Part shown: positions 1 to 8,726 of the stretch, in pieces
How the letters are laid out: the number at the start of each line of letters is the position of its first letter
Numbering within the stretch: position 1 is the first letter of the stretch
Source of the DNA: Rheinheimera mangrovi
GTDB taxonomy: Bacteria > Pseudomonadota > Gammaproteobacteria > Enterobacterales > Alteromonadaceae
Length of the DNA stretch: 64,000 bases
Reading direction: 5' to 3'
NCBI RefSeq assembly: GCF_003990335.1
Contig: NZ_CP034683.1
Coordinates: 2,432,501-2,496,500 of the forward strand
Notes under the pieces: model-generated
Seen by the model: only the letters and a program-made list of their open reading frames with translations
Told to the model about the DNA's origin: nothing
Databases searched by the model: none
Translations under genes and position numbers: made by a program

Positions 1-48
1 TTTGTAAACAATGCCGACTGCGAGCGAATTAATTGTCATGTTATTCAT
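1..48 (-). CDS. 5' end of an unidentified gene at the eCIS operon end (partial)
   Basis: An ATG at 48 on the minus strand follows a good GGAGAG ribosome binding site with five-base spacing. The frame runs open to the window edge, giving 16 codons that begin MNNMTINSLAVG. A second in-frame ATG lies at 39. It sits 33 bases after the stop of the Ala/Ser-rich protein gene and in the same direction, so it most likely belongs to the same operon. In related eCIS clusters genes for fibres, cargo or an AAA+ ATPase may follow the tape measure gene, but 16 residues do not allow identification. Confidence 0.6.
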   Translation of the reverse strand, partial: MNNMTINSLAVGIVYK

Positions 49-81
49 TTTTACTCTCCATAGAGCCGTTGTGTTTTATTG

Positions 82-1896
82 TTAAGCCTGAGTGCAAACA
101 GTGATAGCTGGCAGTGTATTCGCCATTACGTTGGTATACTGAGCCTGATCGCTGGGATCCCCAGTGGCAACCGTCAGTATGTAAAGCTGATAACTGGTGT
201 TTGGCTTGATCACATTGCCGAAGTTGTCAGTTGCAGTCGGCGGAAAATTAAAGGTACAGCGGCCTGATACTGCTGCTGGCACTGCGATATAATTCGCAGG
301 TGAAACCTGCCCTGCGATGGCCTGATTAAAATAGATGGGAGGCAAGTTTAGGTTCTCAGGACAACGCAATAGATTGAGGTCCGGCATTCCGCCTTGTTCA
401 ACAAGAATGCAACGGAATTCATAAGCAAGGATCGCTGTGGACGAGCCAGCTGCCAGTGCTTCGGCAGCCGATGAGGTCGCAGCAGGTTGTTCGCCTGAGA
501 CAATCTGCTGTACAGAAGCAGCTGTATCAGCCTGCGCGGCAACAGATTTCGCCTTGCCTTTACCTGGGGCAGCGGTAGTCGTATTTTGTTGCACTGTCCC
601 AGTATCAGCAGATGAGCCTAATGGCGTAAATGTGAAACTGGCGGTCGACCAGGTCACGCCTGCAGCATCCGGGGCGCTATTTGGAGTAACTTCCAGCTTT
701 TGCGCTAATGGCAAAATGGTTGCCGGAGTAAATGGCTGGCTTGGTGCAGACAGTAACTCCGAATAGTTATTAATGTACTGTTTGTATGCTTTGGATAGCT
801 CGATATACAAAAAGGCAACGTAGCTTGAGCCAGCCAGAACAGGATTGCCAAACGCATCAGAGCCAAGCTGTATGCTGGTCGGTGATCTTTTCACCGCACC
901 TGTCACGTCGATGCTTGCATCCGGAGTAATACTCACAAAAAGGCTATTGTCGCCCGCAGGTCGTTGTGAAAATAATTGCTCAACCTGATCAATCGAAAAG
1001 GTAGTCTGATTTTGCGCCGGCACTAGCGTCAAGTAGTAGACAGGATCCGCGTCCGGAATGGTCACATCAGCAGCTTGGGGCGAATAAAAAGCTGGTAACG
1101 GCAGCGCCGCAAAGGATGCTGTTATTTCAGACCCGGACACGACACTTATACTCAGGCACTGATTGAGTTGGTTGTTGCTGTTGTCGTATGCCGTATTAAT
1201 GGCAGACACTTCTCTTCTGGCGTCAGCAAGTTCTCCCTCGGCCTGCCGCTCTGCTTTGCTGGCTGTGGTTATTTGTGCATTTTCTGCAATGCCCTGTTTG
1301 GTGAATTTATCCAGTTCGGCCTGGGTCGATGTAAACAAGTTATCTATTTTCGATTTCACACTTGTCGTTTGAGCTAAAACCTCGCTGATGGTAATTTCAG
1401 CGGTAGAGCCAGAGGCGTTCATCGCACTTTTTGAGATCCGTTTTGCTTCATTCGCCACTTCATTGATCAGGCTGTTGGCGCTCTGAATTTTTTCGTACAC
1501 ATCGGTTTGGTATAGAGCTGCAGTTGCAATATTAAATGCAGCGCCTATATCTGAAGCCAGTACCGAAATGGCATTGGAAGCGATCTGCACATTGGCAGCA
1601 GCAGTAGCCGTATTGGTGATGCTCACTGCAACATCGGTATTTGCCTCTGTGGTCGAGGTGAGTAAATTGAACACCTGGTTCGCGTTGATCAGGCTTTGAT
1701 TATTGATATTTTGCCAGGTGGTAACGTCATCTTCCGTCCCCTCCAATTTGTCCCGAGCGGTGATTTCCGCTCCTTGCGCATAATAAAGCGTGTATTCGGC
1801 CACAGTTTTTAATGAATCCAAATTGGACTGATTAAGCGCCAGAGCCGACAAGGTATTGACCACTGTCTGTTGAAGGTTTTCATTGTAAGTATTCAT
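82..1896 (-). CDS. eCIS-linked Ala/Ser/Thr-rich protein with duplicated beta domain, function unknown
   Basis: A 604-residue protein with no signal peptide. Residues 1 to about 235 are predominantly helical and rich in Ala, Ser, Thr, Asn and Gln, resembling a long coiled coil. Two beta-rich units follow, each ending in a similar motif: DAFGNPVLAGSSY near residue 348 and DNFGNVIKPNTSY near residue 557. An Ala/Gly-rich linker at about 440-500 separates them. The layout suggests a fibrous or structural part of the particle, with a helical shaft and paired immunoglobulin- or FN3-like domains, but a cargo protein cannot be excluded. It is the gene after the tape measure, 72 bases downstream and in the same direction. 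I do not recognise a family. Confidence 0.75.
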   Translation of the reverse strand: MNTYNENLQQTVVNTLSALALNQSNLDSLKTVAEYTLYYAQGAEITARDKLEGTEDDVTTWQNINNQSLINANQVFNLLTSTTEANTDVAVSITNTATAAANVQIASNAISVLASDIGAAFNIATAALYQTDVYEKIQSANSLINEVANEAKRISKSAMNASGSTAEITISEVLAQTTSVKSKIDNLFTSTQAELDKFTKQGIAENAQITTASKAERQAEGELADARREVSAINTAYDNSNNQLNQCLSISVVSGSEITASFAALPLPAFYSPQAADVTIPDADPVYYLTLVPAQNQTTFSIDQVEQLFSQRPAGDNSLFVSITPDASIDVTGAVKRSPTSIQLGSDAFGNPVLAGSSYVAFLYIELSKAYKQYINNYSELLSAPSQPFTPATILPLAQKLEVTPNSAPDAAGVTWSTASFTFTPLGSSADTGTVQQNTTTAAPGKGKAKSVAAQADTAASVQQIVSGEQPAATSSAAEALAAGSSTAILAYEFRCILVEQGGMPDLNLLRCPENLNLPPIYFNQAIAGQVSPANYIAVPAAVSGRCTFNFPPTATDNFGNVIKPNTSYQLYILTVATGDPSDQAQYTNVMANTLPAITVCTQA

Positions 1897-1968
1897 AAGT
1901 TCCTCATTTTTATCCGATTATTCAAACATTAATGACGTTGTTTCATTGCTCCAAAAGCCGGACATCCG

Positions 1969-4900
1969 TTAGGTTGGCCATGTCACATAAATCGCTTTTT
2001 CCATCCAGGGCAACTTGATCACGGAATATGAAAAAGGAGCACGCGCCAACAGCACGTCATAGGCACGCCTGTCCACCACCAAATCCCAATGATCATTTGC
2101 ATCCGTTAACGACCCCTCTCTCACTAACCAGTCACCCCGGCATCCATCCACCGAACTACTGCCTATAGCCTCCCAATGGCCGATCACCGAATTCAGCAGG
2201 CTGTGACAAAGATCGGCCTCATCGGTGGAAATATCGATGCCGATTTCTACAGGCTCATGCAGTGCTAAACCGCAGAGCAATTTATTCAGCAGCAAGTGCT
2301 GTTCCGCAGTTTCACTGCACCCTGTTGCTAAAAACTGTAAGTAATGCACGGCGCGTCGCTGAGCCAGGGGGGTGACGAATTGCTCGTTTTCAACCAGCCC
2401 CAGTCGGGAAAACAACATAGTGATAAAACCCTGCAAAATGACTAAGCCTGCATTGGTTATTCGCATTGGAGAGCTGTTGGCAACTGGATTTTTAGCGGCT
2501 TTTATGGCGTCCGCCAATCTTGCCTCAAGGTTCTTCGTCTCATTGACTGTATTGGCATGAGATGATTTTTTAGCAGAGAGCGCTTCGGTGTTATTCAGCA
2601 CTTTTGTCGTTGCAAGCTGCAAAGGTTTTGCTAATAACTTCAGTTGTGGGGCAAAAGCGGTTTGTAGTACAGCAATGTCGATCTGCTGTTGACGCATCAA
2701 CTGGTATAAAAAATTGCTGACGAATTGATCAGGTGTTAATGCGGCCCAATCATTAGTAAGCCAATGTTTCAAAACCAGCTGAAATAACAATGCGTCACGC
2801 TGCCGTGCAGTTGAATGGGGTATTTCAAGCCTCTGCAGACAGCGCTGGAACTTATCCAACAGCAGAATAGCAGTCTGTTGCTGTGGGTCGGCGATACGCA
2901 TCGCATCTATAAGCCAGGCAAATGGCACAATACTGAGCAGTCGAAGCATCACCCCATGCTGATGCTGTAAGTCATGCAGCAGAGCTGGTAACAGTTTGGG
3001 TTTCACTGTACATACGTCAAATAACAAGCGATTCAAATCTATTGGCCGGGCGATCTTGAGCCAGGAAGGCGGTTGCCCCTGCTGTAACATGCAACGGGCG
3101 ATGTCAATAAAAGCTGGATGATTTAAATACCCGGCCAGATAGTCTTGACTGAAATAGCCAGTAGCCGCGGTTTTGTCTTTATCTGCATCTGCCGGAGTTG
3201 GAATATCTGGCTGAACGGATAACTTTAGGCCCTGCTCTGCTTTTTTCGATGTCCGGTCAATCAATAGCCTGTAGGCATTATTCCAATGCGTTTTCTGTAA
3301 CAGATGCTTTTGTTGCCCGAAACTTTCAACGCAGTCAGACAGAGGTACATTGAGCCGTAAACAGGCACTGGCGATCATTCTGACAAGCAATTCACTGGCC
3401 GATAGATGATGTGCTCTGGCATCAAAGCTCAGAGTCCAGAATATTTCGGCCAGATGTTTCTCCAACACCGCGCTGGCACCTTGCCAATAGCCTGCGTTCT
3501 GCCACAGCAAGGCCCAGTGTTTAATTGTGTCTTTCGCTGGTTTCAGTTCGTCAGGAAGTTGCTTCGATAGCCAGTGGCCAATAGGCTGACTATCACTCTT
3601 GTGGCTGAGTATGTTCAGCAGAAGATATTTATCAGGCTGGCGCTCCAGCCAGTCAGAGATACTATGCCTGTCCTCTTGTTCCAGTTGTCGCCAGAGTACG
3701 GCCAGCGGCACCGCGTCAAGCCCCGGTGGTGCAGCATCAAGTCCCTCTGACAAAGAACTGACCGAGCCAGCACCTTGTGGGATTAAGCGATGTCGTAGTG
3801 CAGACAAGAGTTCGGCAGGGCTCCAATTCCTGTCCGGCACAACACTGAAAACATCATGGCCAGTCTTGAGCTGAGCCAATAAATGCCGGGAAGAAGCTGC
3901 CGCGCCTGCTCCCCCTATTCCTGCATGTATAACTGACAATAATGAGTTCGATAAATACTGAATCGAGCTATGAACCGAGGCATGCTGTAAAGCGAAGCCC
4001 CGGGCAGATGCTGCATTCAGGTTGGGCCAACACAGATCCTGAACCAGGCATTGTGCAATCTGCTGAGAAAGTGCAGAACTATTCACCCCACACTTTTGCT
4101 TCAGTAGCGCAACGAAGTCATGCCAAAAAACAGCCAGATCAAACCCAGTCTGAGCGCCTTGTCTGCCCTTAGAAACTCCAACTAACGCCTGTATTAACAA
4201 GGCCGGGACCTGATGCGCCAGATCAACACCATCCAGGGCAGGCAATTCAGCTCGCTTTTGCCAAAACAGCAGACTGTCGATCAGTGATACACAAAACTCT
4301 GTCGCGTCAGGTTCCAGCAGATCTATCAGTCGAGACAGATCGGCGGCCCCCACCAACCTGAGCAATCTCAGGCTAAGCAGTTCATTGCTGGTTCTGTGTA
4401 ATTCTGCGGCACCTAACAGCATGGCAAGTGATTGCTCTGCACCACTCAGGCTATCGAGTATCAGTTGACCCTGCGTTCCGGCCACCAGGCCATAACCGCC
4501 ATCAGTTCCCGTTTTCAGATAGTGCAGAGCCGCCTGCCAATAGGATGTTCTGACGCCGGCAGCACTATGCCGTCTGTTTTGTTCACGCCTTAACTCTTTG
4601 AAAATTCCCAAGAGTTCAAAATGCTGATAATTTGGATGCTCTGTTTGCACACTATGAATTAACAGATCTAAAAATACGGCCAATTCAAATCCATGTAGCT
4701 TGCAGAGCTCCAGCAAGGTTTTATGAACTAATTGGCGACGATTAAATTTCGAGCTGCGCGCCGTCAAAAGGTAAGCCAGTACGACTTGCCAAACCGTTTC
4801 CTTGTTCCAATTCTGTTTTCTGACCTGTGCTTGTGTTTGCTGAACGTGCGCCAGAATAAAGGAATGCTGTTGTGGCTCTGCGACTTGCACCAGCAAGGCC

Positions 4901-6030
4901 AATTCGGTGAAAGAAAAATGTTTCAATATGCCTTGGCGGGCTTTAACTGAGTGACCTTCAAGGAGCAACAGCTTCGCCATACGTGCAGCGTCCTGGCGTG
5001 CCAGTACTGAAAACAATTCGTCCACTTGTACTGTGTCTGCTCCGACAGCCTGTCGTCTGAGTCCGTAGTGCAACATCTTTTGTAATGCCAGCCAGAGATC
5101 TGGTGGTTCCGCAGATTGAACTACTGCAATCGGACTAGTGCCGTGATCCTGACGGTAAATCATTTTAATGGCGTTGAAAAAAGTCAGGGAGACGGCTCCC
5201 AATGATTCAAGCGCAGCTACAGCCTGAAACATTTGATCAAGCAGCCTCTGGTAATCGATTTGATAGTGCTGGGCAACTTGCCATAGGTTGGCGCGAACAA
5301 AGCTGGTGGTGTTAAACAAAGTGCCTCTGTCCACCAGCAGGTGCTTCAGAATAGTCAGCCAGACAGATTCTCTGAATGCAGAGGCTCCGGCTGCTGGCAA
5401 GTGCCGCTCCTGTTGCAGGGTGAAAAGATCGTCTGCAAAAATACAAATGAAATCCCCCTGCCAGGGTTCCAGTAGCCGGATGATGCTGCGAATACGGGCC
5501 TCACCTAATTGCCAGACAAGGCGTTGCCGCACTCTCTGTGAACGGCCTAAATATCGGATGATATCTATGGTAGCGCGCGGGTTATGCTCCAGTTGTCGAT
5601 CCAGTATTTGCAACGCACTTTCAGTTCCGCTAAACCACCAGGGCGCTGTTCCATGTTGTAAAAACCAGGTCACAAAGTCTTGCATTGATTCAACATGGTC
5701 CATAATCCGCAACGTGCCGCCATCATTCAATGCCACAGCTATCTGCTCATGGGCGAGCATTTTTTCTAAAGCTTTATGTACACATGCAGTTAATCGTCTG
5801 GGTAGCTGGTACGCCAAATCGTCGAACAGCATATCTCCCAAATCCAGCTCCAAGCTGGTAATACGCCAGGTTTGTGTGGTGGGACAAAGTTCATTGAAAG
5901 ATTGCTCCAGCAGTTCGGTGAGCGCTGTATTGCTCCACAGGCTGATGAAATCCTGTAGCTCCTGCACTTTGGCTTCTTGATCAAAGCCGGTTTGCCAGCA
6001 GCATTGGGCTATCAGGTGGCTGGTCGTCAT
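1969..6030 (-). CDS. eCIS tape measure protein (CIS_TMP type)
   Basis: A 1353-residue, Leu-rich, almost entirely helical protein. The first 90 residues match the N-terminal signature of the contractile injection system tape measure family: an FDxE-like start, a Leu-rich helix, then an ITSLELDLGDM segment near residue 60 followed by another helix. In Afp and PVC particles the equivalent protein sits in the tube lumen and sets sheath length. The start codon overlaps the stop of the preceding baseplate gene by four bases (ATGA), indicating translational coupling. The length would imply a fairly long particle, though this family also contains globular repeats so length need not scale simply. The N-terminal match and position make the call strong. 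Confidence 0.85.
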   Translation of the reverse strand: MTTSHLIAQCCWQTGFDQEAKVQELQDFISLWSNTALTELLEQSFNELCPTTQTWRITSLELDLGDMLFDDLAYQLPRRLTACVHKALEKMLAHEQIAVALNDGGTLRIMDHVESMQDFVTWFLQHGTAPWWFSGTESALQILDRQLEHNPRATIDIIRYLGRSQRVRQRLVWQLGEARIRSIIRLLEPWQGDFICIFADDLFTLQQERHLPAAGASAFRESVWLTILKHLLVDRGTLFNTTSFVRANLWQVAQHYQIDYQRLLDQMFQAVAALESLGAVSLTFFNAIKMIYRQDHGTSPIAVVQSAEPPDLWLALQKMLHYGLRRQAVGADTVQVDELFSVLARQDAARMAKLLLLEGHSVKARQGILKHFSFTELALLVQVAEPQQHSFILAHVQQTQAQVRKQNWNKETVWQVVLAYLLTARSSKFNRRQLVHKTLLELCKLHGFELAVFLDLLIHSVQTEHPNYQHFELLGIFKELRREQNRRHSAAGVRTSYWQAALHYLKTGTDGGYGLVAGTQGQLILDSLSGAEQSLAMLLGAAELHRTSNELLSLRLLRLVGAADLSRLIDLLEPDATEFCVSLIDSLLFWQKRAELPALDGVDLAHQVPALLIQALVGVSKGRQGAQTGFDLAVFWHDFVALLKQKCGVNSSALSQQIAQCLVQDLCWPNLNAASARGFALQHASVHSSIQYLSNSLLSVIHAGIGGAGAAASSRHLLAQLKTGHDVFSVVPDRNWSPAELLSALRHRLIPQGAGSVSSLSEGLDAAPPGLDAVPLAVLWRQLEQEDRHSISDWLERQPDKYLLLNILSHKSDSQPIGHWLSKQLPDELKPAKDTIKHWALLWQNAGYWQGASAVLEKHLAEIFWTLSFDARAHHLSASELLVRMIASACLRLNVPLSDCVESFGQQKHLLQKTHWNNAYRLLIDRTSKKAEQGLKLSVQPDIPTPADADKDKTAATGYFSQDYLAGYLNHPAFIDIARCMLQQGQPPSWLKIARPIDLNRLLFDVCTVKPKLLPALLHDLQHQHGVMLRLLSIVPFAWLIDAMRIADPQQQTAILLLDKFQRCLQRLEIPHSTARQRDALLFQLVLKHWLTNDWAALTPDQFVSNFLYQLMRQQQIDIAVLQTAFAPQLKLLAKPLQLATTKVLNNTEALSAKKSSHANTVNETKNLEARLADAIKAAKNPVANSSPMRITNAGLVILQGFITMLFSRLGLVENEQFVTPLAQRRAVHYLQFLATGCSETAEQHLLLNKLLCGLALHEPVEIGIDISTDEADLCHSLLNSVIGHWEAIGSSSVDGCRGDWLVREGSLTDANDHWDLVVDRRAYDVLLARAPFSYSVIKLPWMEKAIYVTWPT

Positions 6031-8726
6031 GCTTGTACCGCCTCCGCTTTTTCCGCTGATAAGCCAAGCTTTAATGCGAGTTCACCTTTTGACGCGTTAC
6101 ACAAATCAAAAGCCTCCTTTGCTGCTTTTCTGGTCACGGATACAGTTGGATCGTCGGCTTTCTTTTGGCTCAAAACATGAAGGAGGGAATTACAGTTATC
6201 TCTGTTATTTTTCCAGTCCACATAGTTTGAAATGATGTCCTTCATCGCATCAAAGGGGGTTGGTACATAGTGCATCTCAACATAAGCCGGCCAATGCAAA
6301 CTCACCAATGTATCGATAAAGTTCTGAAATTTTGGCTGCTGGATCAGCGTCACGTAATCTGGAAAAATCAGGCTGGCTGTTAAAAAATATGGCGCTACAA
6401 CCTGGGGTTGTGGGTTGCCCACCAGCAGTATGGATTCAATCAGCAAAAAGCCTTTTCGCTGGGTCGACAGCCAGAGCAATTGGTCCGCGTACTGTTGGTA
6501 ATCTTCAGCGGTGGCAGCGGAAGAACAGACGATATCCATCAAGCATTGATTACCCTCAACCAATTGATGTTTTTTATCTTGCCCTTGACCACGAATAACC
6601 GAAATATCCGAATCTGCTAAGCGATAACCTGGCTCGCAATTGTTTAACCAGTCGTGGAAATCAGGGGCATCAAGCAAGGCATACAATTTTCCGGCAAGAG
6701 ATCGCCAGCGCCCAGGCAGACCGAGCAAAATACCTGCTTTATGCTCAAAGGCCGAAAAATGTTCAAAATCAGAGGGTTTTAACCTAGCGTCGGAAAAAAC
6801 CTTTGCCTGATCCACTTCTCCATCCAGTGTTGGAAAAACTGGCCTGTGCCACCACTGTTGTTTTTCTGCATTGCTACCGCCTTTGGCGTCAACCGTATTG
6901 GAACTGGCGGCTTGATGCATACAAATCTCATTGATAATAGAGGCGTCACCTGGCATTGGTAACAGCTTGACTGCACTAACATTGAAGGCGCGAGTGCGGT
7001 TATAGGACAACAATTCAAAATTTTGCAGCCAGATGGTCTTTACGATAATGCGCGTCTTGAGCTTGCTACCAAACCATTGGCATGTCTCGATCATCTCATC
7101 ATACAAAATTGCGTCATCGCCATGACGGGCCATCAGATGAGACAACATGGCGTCCCGCCGGGTTGTTGCCTCTAACTCGTTTTCCATGTGTTGGCGCAAA
7201 CCGTATATGTATTCATTAAATTGAAAATTTTTGTATTTTTTCCAGGCTTCATTTTCAACTTGACCGTCTGGTTTACCCGGATCGATCTGATAATGAAATG
7301 CGTCATGCCCCCGCAACAATGGCTTAACTTGTGGAATGTCATACAGCGGCTGACAATGGTATGTGGTGGTGAATTTTTTGTAGGGAAGGCCCGGATTGGG
7401 TAAGCCGGTCTGCTCTGGTTTGCAGTAAGGGGTCCCGAACGAAAACAGATCGCCTATATGCGCAACCTGAGAAAATTGATTGGCCAGTAATTGATCAAAA
7501 GCCATCAGATAGCCTTTCAACTGGCGCGACTGCGCAACCCTATAATTCCCGACATCAGAACCTGCTTCGGACTGAAGCGAGTTATAGCCTATGCCATAAA
7601 CATCCGGGAAGGTGTTTTGTACTGAGTAATAGTCTTCAATGTTGCGATAGTTGCCTTGGGGCAATTCGGGAAATAAATCAATTTTCGCTTCCACACTTGC
7701 GGCCTGATGCTTGGAGCTCAGTGCCGCTAAATACGGCTGCCCAGACTGATTTGGCTCCGTATTCAGCTGTATGCCATTTCGCACTAATTTGAATGTGTCA
7801 GAGAGCGTAACATTCGGCAGTTCGTTTTTTTTGATTGCGATGGTATTGGTGTTGGCATAGCCGCTAAAGCTCAGACTTTCCACGTACCACACGCCATCTA
7901 TAGCAGCAATCAGACCGGTCAAGTCAGACAGACTGACACTCAGGCATTGCGCTTTAAGCGCATCTTTCCCCGCGATCCAGCCGTTAGAGGTTTTGGGCCC
8001 ATTAAAAATATCTTCTGGGTTAAGACCCTGGGCTAAAAGCTCTTTATAGCCGGATTGAACTGCAGCAGGAGCCGCATAGTTAAGTAACACTTGCGCTATC
8101 AGACTCTCTACTTTCGCAGCATTCGCAGATGGAGTGATCCACACAGTGCCTGCCAGTCGAATATCTACCGGTGTCAGACTTTTAGGACGCAGGAACCACT
8201 CAGCAAGATTGCGGTGCTGGTTCAACAGGACATGCACAGCGTTGATGATCTGCTCGACATCCGTTTGTCCGGAGTTATCCTTTAAACTCAGATAACTTTT
8301 GTAGCGCCCCGTATATAGCTTCTGGCGGCTGTCGCCCTCTGGTGCAGGCACGGAAACAGCCTCTGGTTCAATATAAATCACCCGCACTTGCGGCACATGA
8401 GCCAGTACCAGCTTGCGATAATCATCGGGTGTAACAGGGCTCGATGTCAGAATATTTTGTGGCTCAAAGAACTGATCCTGAAAATGAATAGTTCCGTCTG
8501 CTTGTGTCAGCACATCGGCTATCGGAAATTGTGCGCAATAGCCTAATTCAGTCAGGGCATAACAGAGTTGATCGAGAATAGTGATACCCGGATCACTCTC
8601 GTTATAATTGGTCCACACCTTTCCGGACAAGGCCTGCAGTTGTTTTATTCCGTCCCGCTTCAACACTGCAAAATTGAGCGCATCGGGAAGCGGTTCATCG
8701 ACAATATAATAATCATCGCCCGTCAT
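6027..8726 (-). CDS. eCIS baseplate wedge protein (Afp12-like)
   Basis: An 899-residue protein. Near residues 38-60 it carries the baseplate J-type signature, here NESDPGITILDQLCYALTELG, broken in the family as DPGxTxLE plus an aromatic-rich helix. The family partners with the J-like protein to form wedges around the spike hub. It overlaps both neighbours by four bases (ATGA), the J-like gene upstream and the tape measure gene downstream, which is the usual eCIS order. The middle of the protein contains long loop-rich segments with many Tyr and Asn residues, and no catalytic motif is seen. The signature and gene order support the role; the exact T4 counterpart (gp6 or gp7) is not resolved. 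Confidence 0.8.
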   Translation of the reverse strand: MTGDDYYIVDEPLPDALNFAVLKRDGIKQLQALSGKVWTNYNESDPGITILDQLCYALTELGYCAQFPIADVLTQADGTIHFQDQFFEPQNILTSSPVTPDDYRKLVLAHVPQVRVIYIEPEAVSVPAPEGDSRQKLYTGRYKSYLSLKDNSGQTDVEQIINAVHVLLNQHRNLAEWFLRPKSLTPVDIRLAGTVWITPSANAAKVESLIAQVLLNYAAPAAVQSGYKELLAQGLNPEDIFNGPKTSNGWIAGKDALKAQCLSVSLSDLTGLIAAIDGVWYVESLSFSGYANTNTIAIKKNELPNVTLSDTFKLVRNGIQLNTEPNQSGQPYLAALSSKHQAASVEAKIDLFPELPQGNYRNIEDYYSVQNTFPDVYGIGYNSLQSEAGSDVGNYRVAQSRQLKGYLMAFDQLLANQFSQVAHIGDLFSFGTPYCKPEQTGLPNPGLPYKKFTTTYHCQPLYDIPQVKPLLRGHDAFHYQIDPGKPDGQVENEAWKKYKNFQFNEYIYGLRQHMENELEATTRRDAMLSHLMARHGDDAILYDEMIETCQWFGSKLKTRIIVKTIWLQNFELLSYNRTRAFNVSAVKLLPMPGDASIINEICMHQAASSNTVDAKGGSNAEKQQWWHRPVFPTLDGEVDQAKVFSDARLKPSDFEHFSAFEHKAGILLGLPGRWRSLAGKLYALLDAPDFHDWLNNCEPGYRLADSDISVIRGQGQDKKHQLVEGNQCLMDIVCSSAATAEDYQQYADQLLWLSTQRKGFLLIESILLVGNPQPQVVAPYFLTASLIFPDYVTLIQQPKFQNFIDTLVSLHWPAYVEMHYVPTPFDAMKDIISNYVDWKNNRDNCNSLLHVLSQKKADDPTVSVTRKAAKEAFDLCNASKGELALKLGLSAEKAEAVQA

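Noticed and set aside
437..766. Open frame of 109 codons on the plus strand inside the Ala/Ser-rich protein gene
   Set aside because: Antisense to a supported gene, biased by its Ala-rich codons, with no ribosome binding site or domain.
5288..5980. Open frame of 230 codons on the plus strand opposite the tape measure gene
   Set aside because: Antisense shadow with a Ser/Cys/Arg-rich composition; no start site or family resemblance.
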